Positions 56,274-64,000 of a stretch of DNA of 64,000 nt are shown here, in pieces. Source of the stretch: Ilyonectria destructans. Taxonomy: Eukaryota > Ascomycota > Sordariomycetes > Hypocreales > Nectriaceae. The position numbers were made by a program, and so were the translations under genes. The DNA lies in contig JAHEWK010000020.1 of the NCBI GenBank assembly GCA_020740775.1, forward strand, positions 62,001-126,000, given 5' to 3'. The notes under the pieces were generated by a model that worked only from the letters and a program-made list of their open reading frames with translations, did no database searches and was not told the origin of the DNA. Position 1 is the stretch's first letter. The number at the start of each line of letters is the position of its first letter.

Positions 56274-57018
56274 GCATGTTATGTTGATTGAAGAAAAAAG
56301 ACTAGCGCTAGCTATGGACAAGAACGCATCTACATCCTAGCCACCAATGGATCGGAATAGCCATTAATCCGTTAAACCACGGATCTCAACACACTGTGTA
56401 TAGTTACGCACCGCCACTACAAGCCTCTAGACAAGGGCACGAGAGACACGAGATGGTCATCCTACCGCTGTTGGGATTGGGTGCACACAAGAAGTTGTCA
56501 TCGAGATATTCTTCTCTTAATGAATCTATCGGTTAAAGCGTTAAATAAGCAGAGAGTACATAGTATATCTCCCTTAAGATTAATTGCTAATGCAAGCGCA
56601 ACCGGATCCCTGGCTTCAATAGATAAACCGGCATTTGCTAACCAGATGCTTTACTATATATTAGCACTTAAACCAGCTAGGTGTATAACAACATTAGCTA
56701 GGGGCCAATTTGTGGAAGTGAGATAGACGGCATACGGAACACTATCGTATATATGAACGGGATGTTGCTTGTAGACATTTCTTAAGACGATTTGGCAATT
56801 ATCTCCATTGTGCTCAGACCCATCTATCACAGTGAAATAGCTTTTAACCCCTTATGTGCTCCTATCGCAACCATTAACACTTCGTATGCGAGATATTCTT
56901 CCTGTAAGCCATTCTCAACCCTTTGAGTTTCTAGCGTTAAAACGTAATTGTTGTTGATAAAAAGGCTGTCATTAGCCAAAGCCAACTTCGTTCCTCAAGG
57001 CTCCTTTGCGCAAACCGC
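56274..57018. other. No recognisable gene
   Basis: Short frames only. CTTCGTTCCTCAAGGC at 56987-57002 is the inverted form of the block seen at 54757 and 55149. Confidence 0.4.
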
Positions 57019-57039
57019 GACCGGTTTGCCTCTCCTGTA

Positions 57040-57294
57040 TTAACATCGCCAACATAAGCCGCCGCAGAAGTCCAATTAGCCCGACCAATCCCTCTACGCA
57101 AACGCAATCGCGACCATTGTCGAGCAACTCAGATCACTCAAGCAGTTCAACCGTCAGCCTCGAAATCTGTCACTGGAGAGGAAAATCCTGCCAGGACAGC
57201 AGTCTAATGTAATTGGCCAATCGGTCCTCTGTTAAGGCGTGGTGTAGCGCACTGGCTTCACCGCCTTAGCGGGATGGCCCCACTAGCTGATGCA
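57040..57294. repeat. Subterminal sequence shared with the small element
   Basis: Encodes ANISRRRSPISPTNPSTQTQ on the plus strand. The small element encodes the near-identical ANISRCRSPISPTNPSSQIQ on the minus strand (57890-57740). The stretch between it and the inverted repeat (GCGGTGAAGCCAGTGCGCTA on the minus strand) is also shared, so both elements have the same terminal region beyond the repeat. Confidence 0.7.
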
Positions 57295-57373
57295 TTTCTT
57301 GACCAATAAAAGGCTGCAAAAAGTAAGATGTAGCACGTGTATCAAAATGGTGTAGCACCCCTATCAATTGCCT
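57295..57373 (-). repeat. Right terminal inverted repeat of the 13-kb unit
   Basis: Inverted partner of 44223-44310. It shares the GTGCTACAC variant rather than the GTGCCGCAC variant of its neighbour 8 bases away. Confidence 0.85.
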
Positions 57374-57380
57374 CAAGTAA

Positions 57381-58140
57381 AGGCAATTGATATGGGTGCC
57401 GCACCACTTTGATACGGGTTGCCGCAAGCTTACGGGTGCCGCACTTTTAGCAATTCCCATTGGTCTACAGACTCGTCGGTCCCGTTAGGCTACCCCGCAC
57501 AAGGCGGTGAGCTGGTCCGCTCCACCATGCCTTAACATTGTAGGGACCACCGCCACTGTCACGATGGTGTTTTCGTGGAGTAACTGGGTCATCACAGGCA
57601 TAGAATGGAAGCAAATGGCCTAGCGACTACGGCCGTTGACGGTAAGTATAATGGCTGGGGGACGCGTTGTCCCAAATCCACTGGGGGCGAGCAATTCAAC
57701 TTATTATTCTTCTGCTGCGTTACAGTTTGACTACAATACACTGTTCCTTCTGGCTTTCGGCTGAGTACATATTTCGAGGCCGATGGTTGAACTGCCTGAC
57801 TGGTATGAGTTGCTTGACAACGGCAGCGATTGTATTTGACTAGAGGGATTAGTCGGGCTAATTGGACTTCTGCAGCGGCTTATATTGGCGGCAGCGGCAT
57901 CTGGTGAAGGCATTGTAGAGCTGCAAGAGGGCCGTCATGCATTCATCGTGGTCCTTCGAGTTGTCGACGGCGTAGACGCGAATCGTGTTGACACCGAGGT
58001 CGGCAAGAATGTGGCAGAATTCCGGCACGTACCGGTGCACTAACAGGTGTGATTTGAGCTAATGGGAAATGTTAAAAGTGTGGCACCCGTAAGCTTGCGG
58101 CACCCGTATCAAGGTGGTGCGGCACCCCTGTCAATTGCCT
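57381..58140. mobile_element. 0.76-kb non-autonomous sister element with about 70-bp inverted repeats
   Basis: Left repeat 57381-57447 and right repeat 58073-58140 are inverted copies, both with AGGCAATTGA ends and GTGCCGCAC motifs. The interior carries a gene fragment (57933-58040) and sequence shared with the right end of the 13-kb unit. It has no transposase. Confidence 0.8.
57933..58040 (-). pseudogene. Captured fragment of a GH72 beta-1,3-glucanosyltransferase (Gas/Gel)
   Basis: YVPEFCHILADLGVNTIRVY and then AVDNSKDHDECMTAL are diagnostic of the N-terminal catalytic domain of GPI-anchored Gas1/Gel proteins, which elongate cell-wall beta-1,3-glucan. Only about 35 codons are present, with no catalytic Glu pair, start or signal peptide. 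The fragment lies wholly inside the small inverted-repeat element, so it looks like a captured host exon piece. Confidence 0.75.
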
Positions 58141-58344
58141 TTTTCTGAGCCAAGACATTCTTATGTCAGCAATCATTTTGTCGAGCTTCAATCCGACAAT
58201 TATTCCAAACTCCAATAACTTGTGTCATCGGGTAGTGAAAAATATGGGACTAGATTCATTCGTCTACGATTCTCCCACTCTATAACTGGTGTTATTTTTG
58301 TTTTGTTCTGATAAAGTTTTGTCCTCTGAACAACCCGTCATCCC

Positions 58345-58775
58345 TGACCCCAAAATCTCCATATGAGGCACTGCCAGGCAAGCATACCCGTACTCTATAT
58401 GACCCGCTGAAGAGGAAGGAAGCAGACGTACTGTCGCAGCTCCGCACCGGAATGGCGAGACTTAACAGCTTTCTGTGCAAGATAAGAGCAATAGAATCGG
58501 ACACTTGCAAATGCGGGCAAGCATCAGAGACAGTGGAACACTTCCTATTCCGCTGCACAAAATGGACCGCGCAACGAGAAGGCATGCTGCGATGCTCACA
58601 GACAAAGATGGGAAACCTCTCGTTCTTCTTAGGAGGAAAGGCAGCATCTGACGGGGACAAATGGGCGCCAAACATGCACGCAGTACGGGCAACAATCAAA
58701 TTCGCCATTGCAACAGGGAGGCTTGACATGGACCAGAAGCCTCAGGCACTAACTATTCAGATCAAATCCTACTAA
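58345..58775 (+). pseudogene. LINE ORF2 C-terminus
   Basis: The frame reads LPGKHTRTLYDPLKRKEADV, LSQLRTGMARLNSFLCKI and CKCGQASETVEHFLFRCTKW. This is the conserved post-RNase-H zinc-knuckle region (C-x-C ... H ... C) of fungal Tad1-clade non-LTR retrotransposons. It ends at about 58773, before the 3' UTR. The reverse transcriptase and endonuclease are missing by 5' truncation. Confidence 0.88.
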
Positions 58776-59018
58776 CATCATACAGTCTCATTTTGACAGA
58801 CCGTGCTTCAGCTGCTGAGGATAGGATGCTGAACACTTGGAGAAATTGGCCTTCAAGCAGGCCTGTCACGGTATATACACCAGATTGGACCAGTCAGAAA
58901 AAGTGAAATTGTGTGGCTTCGTGTGATTATGGAAACACTGTACGAAACGTAAATAGCTTAGCGCAATGGCCCTATGGGGTGTGTCCCCCTGGGCGGAATA
59001 AAATCCAATCCAATCCAA
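58345..59018 (+). mobile_element. 5'-truncated LINE (Tad-like), copy 3
   Basis: It retains the end of ORF2 and a 3' UTR matching copies 1 and 2. It ends CTGGGCGGAATAAAATCC with an AATCC repeat tail. Confidence 0.88.
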
Positions 59019-59261
59019 GAGCCTTTCGTTCCTCAAGGCATGTAGCCCCGCGCAAGAGTGGCTAGGTTGCGGAGAGAACAACCGTTTTTTTGATTTCGCG
59101 GTAGTGAATAGAGTACGCCAGCATCGCAACCATCAACCAACATCCGACAATAGCTAATAAAGAGAGTACAACAACGCAGTTTCATGATGCTAGAGCCCCA
59201 CGTTCTCCGGTTGAGTAGTGGTTCTAAGCTTGCTTAAATGTCCAATGGATCAAGCTAGCAT
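59019..59261. other. Flank with inverted GCCTTGAGGAACGAAAGG block
   Basis: GCCTTTCGTTCCTCAAGGC at about 59025-59043 is the inverted form of the block seen at 54757 and 55149. No gene. Confidence 0.5.
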
Positions 59262-59728
59262 CTAGGCGTTGCTCCTTGGCTGCGTGCCTCCAGGCTCGCC
59301 ACGAGTCTGGGACGTCGTGTCCTGTTTCAAGTGACTGTCGGATTTCAACTCGACACTCCTTCTTTCACCCCCCATCTCTTGATTGGCGTTTTCCTCCACG
59401 TTGCTGGAACTCGGTACGGGAGCTGATGGGTGAGATATGTTCTTCCGGATGGGATGTTCGATACCGGTGTTTATATTGCCAATATCCGAAGACTCATGGG
59501 CTTGAGAAAGCGCGAAGTCACCCGAATCGAAAAACTTCCTGTCCTAATGTGAAGAACGAAGTTAGCAAGAGTTTGGGAAGCAGCTAGCGATATCGTGCAG
59601 GATGTTCGTACATCTAACTGGCGGCTGAGGAGACTGGGTGATTTTGCTGTCTTTGGTGAGATGCCGTACAGCTGGCGGATACGCCTGTTCTTCTCGGTGG
59701 GAACCTCGGTCTCTTTAGGCAAATTCAT
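59262..59728 (-). CDS. Endosulfine-family protein (Igo1-like)
   Basis: Two exons, 59728-59612 and 59543-59262, join in frame across a 67-base intron (GTACGA, GCTAAC branch, CATTAG), giving 132 residues. It reads MNLPKETEVPTEKNRRIRQL, then KFFDSGDFALSQA. FDSGD is the endosulfine signature: in yeast Igo1/2 and animal ENSA/ARPP19 the Ser in it is phosphorylated by Rim15/Greatwall kinase, and the phosphoprotein then inhibits PP2A-B55. A hydrophilic, disordered tail follows. The frame is clean. The protein is probably cytosolic and linked to quiescence or nutrient signalling; that role is inferred from the family. Confidence 0.88.
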
Positions 59729-60771
59729 GCTCGAAAGTCGATTCGACTGGGTGCAGTAGGGGAGCGGGTGAGATTTAGGATGGGGCCTGCAAGCTATGAG
59801 CAAGCGGGCAACTTTTCTCGTTATTTTTTGCTGTCACCCCACGATTGCAAAATCAGATGACGGCATTATAAACTTCACCAGTCATATTGGACATTCTCAC
59901 TCGGTTCTAGCCGGGCGGGCACAACATGGACATGATGCGAGACTTCTGAGGTCGACCCCAACTGGTCACTCTTCTTACGCTTGAGTTACCTTTCTCATTT
60001 ACACCTTACTACGGCTCATTAAAATATGCCTCCCTGTTCAAATAAATGCCGATGATCTTCAAGCTTATGCGCACCGCACGTACCATGACACTAACAGCGA
60101 GCCCAATCCGTCCGTTTCCACCACTAAGTTTGCTGCTAGGTTGCGCTGATCTGTCTCCTGAGGGTACGGAATAGAGCACACTGACACACACCAAACGTCG
60201 AGACCAGGTCACCGCTTTGTCCTGGGCGTTCGGTAAACCAGGTAAAATTGGTCAATGTCAGCGGCCACGTGTGCATACCCGCAAACAGAGCTCGACGTCA
60301 TGACAACGTAGCGCTAGTCAGTTCAGTCACATCATGTACCTGTCAATCGAAACTTTGGTGCCAATCGGCTCTTCTCACCTGTCCCAGGGTCAGCCGCCCG
60401 TCAGAATATTCCGCGGCCAACAGAATTGCTATGGAAGGGCTCAGACAGCAAGCCAATGCCCATACAGTGGAATGCAGCCAAGTTCTGTCAATGTTACTGC
60501 TTCAGATAAGAGACTCTAACAAGTTGCGTACCCTGTGACGGAGAAGAGGGGTAAGAAGCGGCCCATATTTAAATGCATCCAGGCTATCCCACTCCCCTCA
60601 AATCTCTAATCGGAGCCTCCACACTTTCTCATGGCACTTGAGAACCCCCGGCCTCGGGGTAGAACCACGCAGACGCTTGCATCGTCATCTACTCAGACTA
60701 CCGACTAAAGCTATAAACAAGCAACTCACGAGGAGACCGGACAGCTTGATTGATAACCTACTAGGTACTAA
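59729..60771. other. Intergenic
   Basis: Upstream of the divergent endosulfine and cyclin-like genes. A TATTTAAA box at about 60567 could serve the cyclin-like gene. No further gene recognised. Confidence 0.45.
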
Positions 60772-61260
60772 ATGTTTTCCAGCGCGCCAAACAAGACTAA
60801 TAATGTGCCATTTCCAGCCTTTACTAATCGACTGCTCTTGGCTCTTTGGCCCATCTCTACTCCAGCTCCTCTACGGACTCTTCCTCTCAGAACTTTTATC
60901 AAAAGAATATTGCAAACATCTGGCGCGACGTATTCTACCCTTTTGGCAGCTTGCATTTACCTCAGTCTGTTGCAGTCTGTCTCCGTCCAACTAGTCCCTG
61001 TTGCTGCCCAGTCGGAAGCATCAACGAAGACAGGGCCTACACAATGTCCACGACGCATGTTTCTTGCTGCAATCATGTTGGGTTGGAAGTATACCAAGGA
61101 AAGGAGCCCTTCATCAAAGATGTGGGCGAGGATTTCGGGGCTACAGTTGAAGGAGATCAACGCAAATGAAGCAATGTTTCTAGAAATCATCGATTGGCGT
61201 CTTTACATCCCATGCGAACCTTTTGAGCGCTGGAGCGTTCGTATGTGCCGTCGTACTTGA
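60772..61260 (+). CDS. Cyclin-domain protein, Pho80/Pcl-like
   Basis: The 162-residue frame contains TYSTLLAACIYLSLLQS and later RRMFLAAIMLGWKYTKERSP, SSKMWARISGLQLKEINANE and EIIDWRLYIPCEPFERW. This is the first cyclin fold of fungal Pho85-type cyclins (helices 2-5). After FERWS the frame ends within eight codons, while family members normally continue with a longer tail, so the C-terminus may be truncated or in an unseen exon. Such cyclins activate a CDK for cell-cycle or phosphate control; the partner here is unknown. Confidence 0.6.
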   Translation: MFSSAPNKTNNVPFPAFTNRLLLALWPISTPAPLRTLPLRTFIKRILQTSGATYSTLLAACIYLSLLQSVSVQLVPVAAQSEASTKTGPTQCPRRMFLAAIMLGWKYTKERSPSSKMWARISGLQLKEINANEAMFLEIIDWRLYIPCEPFERWSVRMCRRT

Positions 61261-61535
61261 AGTCATGGAACAGTGATATTGCAAGCGCAATCCAATTAAC
61301 GGCGTGAAAAGGCGAATGGCTTGAAGACGAATGCCCATGCGGAGATTGCGAGGATGTTGGATTGAAAGATGACTACGGCTAAGAGTACTTGAAACGTTTC
61401 CTCCTTCTTGTCCTATCCTAGGTCTGTCGTCGAGTTCGCCCATGCCGCAAATATTCATAAAACACCCTTCAAGCGAAAAGCAATTTCTATTCAAGGCTAG
61501 GTGATGCATCTATGTGAGTACTAGAAGAGTATCGT
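61261..61535. other. Intergenic between convergent genes
   Basis: No feature recognised. Confidence 0.5.
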
Positions 61536-62985
61536 CTATGACTCCTCCTGCTGAGGAGCCTCTGGCTTGCGTGCATAAACATAGCGAACCGCCATGTATC
61601 CATGGACCTTGCGGTTCCGAAGGTATTTCCGGAAGGACATCAGGAACATCTGGCAATCATCCTTGGGCCACTGGAGGACATTGTGCCACAATAGAAGCGT
61701 GTAACGTATCAAAAGACCGTTCGCATACCCAGAATCACATCCTGTCCATGATCTTCTCACCTTCACAATCGTTCTCAAGAGTGGCTTGGACAAAGTTGCG
61801 AACTTCCTTCATCTTGGGCTCCTTGGGCCAGCCGCCAACGGGGAACTAGCCATGACATCAGTCCGCTGACACGAGACTTCTCACGATCAACTCACCATGT
61901 AGTTAACGCTCTTGATATCAGTGAATCCAGCAGCTTCCAGACCCTTCTCCTGCAGATCCTCCTTCTGCACATAAAATGTGCTGCCCAGCGCCTTGCCACC
62001 ATCCCGGTAAGGCTGAGCCCAGGTCTTCAACACAGGCTCACTGTCAGTCGTGCCGTCATCACTGAGAATCTCGACGTCGGCCTCGGCAGTCTGGATCCAG
62101 CTGCTAGGGGCAGTGCAGCGACAGGCTTCCTTGAAGAGACCAGCCCAGTCCCTGGTGGCGCCGAAGAGGTATCGAATGTGGACGAAATCGACGGTGTTGT
62201 CTTTCCAGGACCAGGTGAGGGTGGTGTCGTCGATTTCGAACTTCACGTTCGGGGAACCCAGGTTGGTTGAATGGGGGAGAGATCGGAGCCGATGACCTCG
62301 GCGTTGGGGTATTGGTCTGCAAAGTCGCTGAGAAGTGTGAGCCCTTACGCTCAAAGAGGGACAGGGACAAGGGGAGAGATTACATTGCCCAGATACCTAG
62401 ACTGTTGTTAGTCGTGCAACATCTAAAGGAGGAAGGCTGTAGGTCGTCTTACCTGTTCCAGTGCCGACATCGAGGACTTTCTATTCAAGGGCTACGTTGA
62501 GCAGCTCTCACGACGATGCATCTTGTCATGTCTTACCAGGACATTGTCACTAATAGGCGCAATGAATAGCTTTCCACCGAGGAGCAGGGTCAAGGCGTGG
62601 TGGCTGTACACAATGTGTCGGTGAGATGCGGGACTATGAGCAGAGCATGTCTTTACTTGATGTCGATAGACTCGGATTGCTGGTCATCGTTGGGAGTAAA
62701 ATACTCGGTGGGGTCTCGATCACTGTGATAGGTTCGGCCCTTAAAGCGACGGTACTCGAGGATGCTGCTTGAGATGGAGGCGGTAGAGCTTCCTCTGTAA
62801 CCTTGTGTCAGTGACTTCGACCTTTACTCACTCCCAGAGGGCCATACGCATCATCGCCTAGAGCAGAGTCGGCGTCATCCTCATCCTGTGCGTTCCAAAT
62901 CCATCAGCACTACCCATCTTTATCAACATCTCGGAATCCAAAGTCTAACCTGTGGATCCTCAGCGGGAACGAGCTCGAGCCGCGG
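61536..62985 (-). pseudogene. LaeA-like SAM-dependent methyltransferase with a frameshift
   Basis: Exon pieces in order encode [58 protein letters not shown] and KVLDVGTGTG (SAM-binding motif I). They continue with [20 protein letters not shown] and FEIDDTTLTWSWKDNTVDFV, and end VRYVYARKPEAPQQEES. Most junctions are GT-AG introns. After IQPTWVP one C appears to be missing near 62263, so the frame runs to a stop instead of continuing PNVKFEID. No start codon is found upstream of about 62985. LaeA-like proteins are nuclear regulators of secondary metabolism or other small-molecule methyltransferases. This copy is probably inactive unless the indel is a sequencing error. Confidence 0.75.
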
Positions 62986-64000
62986 CACGCGATAAAGGAG
63001 TGTAAAGGAGAGTAATGGCAGCGCTCCTAATAGTCCAGACCATTTAGACTATTAGTCCAGACCGCAGATCAGGGAAGGGAATCAATCAATCCACGGACGC
63101 CCGTTGTGGACGCTAAATACGCTGGCAGTTAGCGAGAATGCAAGGTTGTTGGCACGGTCACAAAACCAGGGTACCCATGATTGTTGCTGTGCCAACCATT
63201 TTGTTTTGGATAATTCTGATCAATTCACTGGTGCGATCCAGATCGCTCCGCACGACTGCTACGGTCGCACATTACCACATGGGTGACATAACCCTTTTGG
63301 GAAGCCTCAACCATGTGGAAATACTTAGTAATTTTGTGGCCCCTTGGAAGACTACAGTACCGCACACTATCCGGAAGGTATCTCTTCATTTAGATGGCAT
63401 GTCCACCAGGGAATATGTCGAGATAATTCCTGGTGACGCGTCACAATTCTTCCACTCACACATCCACACCAGCATCAATACCCAGCCCATCGCCAACCCA
63501 TAGCTGTTATGGGCTATCCCCATCCATTCCCTAAGTAAGCTCGGGTCTATCCATCATGAGATTGTGCGACTGACCTTGTCTTGTACGTAGATATGCCCGA
63601 TCACGTCCTATCGCAGACATGTCCCGATGTTCCGAAGACCGTGGCCCCTAAATCGTACCAACGGAGCCACGATTTCATCCGCGATAGCTACCCAGGGTCG
63701 AAACTGTGTCCATATTGCGGGAGACGTTGGCCCATGAGTATCTCCATCCTCGACAGCTCGCCAGTCCCGTTTCGAGACGTTGAGACAGCTTCCACCTCCT
63801 TCGCTATACAGTCTATCGACCTAACAGCCTCTCGACCTAACAGCCTCTGATCGTTCCACGCCCTCACAGACGATCTTCACCGGCTCTGGAGACGGCCCTG
63901 GCCGTATCCTCGCAGCATCGCGGCCCTCCGCCGTGTATCGAGATGCCAAACTTACCCAGAGTCGGATCGCGAGGGGCATGAGGGCGAGCTCGTCGCAACT
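62986..64000. other. No recognisable gene
   Basis: Open frames at 63138-63503 and 63581-63850 (plus) show no known motif apart from one CPYC pair. CGACCTAACAGCCTCT is repeated twice near 63820-63850. The window end may hold part of another gene. Confidence 0.4.

Larger units (their letters stand above)
44223..57373. mobile_element. 13.15-kb unit bounded by long terminal inverted repeats
   Basis: Bases 44223-44310 and 57373-57295 are inverted copies of each other (about 46 of the first 48 positions match, then an 11-12-base gap, then more matches). Both start AGGCAATTGATAGGGGTGCT. The enclosed DNA holds two direct repeat modules, an intact Helitron Rep-helicase gene, minisatellites, a third repeat module, a helicase fragment and ankyrin-repeat DNA. 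No classical DDE transposase was found inside, so movement would need help from elsewhere or from an unrecognised protein. A direct target duplication at its own two ends is not visible. Confidence 0.6.

Noticed and set aside
44223..57373. The 13-kb unit as a Starship giant element
   Set aside because: Starships carry a tyrosine recombinase (DUF3435 captain) at one end and are usually larger; none is seen here.
1..64000. CRISPR arrays, riboswitches or bacterial operon signals
   Set aside because: The sequence is eukaryotic with spliceosomal introns; no regular spacer-repeat arrays are present.

Overview
The window is repeat-rich DNA from a filamentous ascomycete (Pezizomycotina), probably plant-associated. 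The evidence is short GT-AG introns of about 50-70 bases with CTAAC-type branch sites, plus families typical of that group: a bZIP-DUF3425 factor, a PTH11/SAT4-like membrane protein, a LaeA-like methyltransferase, an HSP30-type small heat-shock protein, a pectin lyase and a fungal STAND 'Goodbye' domain. No genus can be fixed from the sequence alone.

Layout. 1-2.5 kb: decayed hAT transposon. 3.7-5.3 kb: bZIP gene. 5.9-14.2 kb: a stack of elements (a MITE, LINE tails, a MULE whose right inverted repeat is split by a solo LTR, and retroelement gag and pol pieces) around an intact MFS transporter. 14.2-20 kb: two hAT elements, the inner one intact with a perfect 8-bp target duplication. 21-28 kb: an unidentified gene, a beta-lactamase-like gene lacking its catalytic lysine, a helicase relic, an AT-hook protein and a LINE tail. 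30-34 kb: well-preserved host genes (HSP30 with heat-shock elements, Fmp42-like transporter). 34.5-38.5 kb: a Goodbye-domain gene truncated by a third hAT. 40-43.4 kb: PTH11-like receptor and pectin lyase. 44.2-57.4 kb: about 13 kb bounded by a long inverted-repeat pair and holding an intact Helitron Rep-helicase gene, duplicated repeat modules, minisatellites and a helicase/ankyrin chimera. 57.4-59 kb: a 0.76-kb sister element carrying a glucanosyltransferase fragment, then a LINE 3' end. 59.2-63 kb: endosulfine (Igo1-like) gene, a cyclin-like gene and a frameshifted LaeA-like methyltransferase.

The host genes do not form one pathway; secreted and sensing functions sit among transposons, as in accessory regions of fungal genomes. 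The element states give a relative history: some are decayed by stops and frameshifts, while the inner hAT and the Helitron gene are intact, suggesting recent activity. The most unusual structure is the 13-kb inverted-repeat-bounded unit with the Helitron inside and its short sister element beside it.
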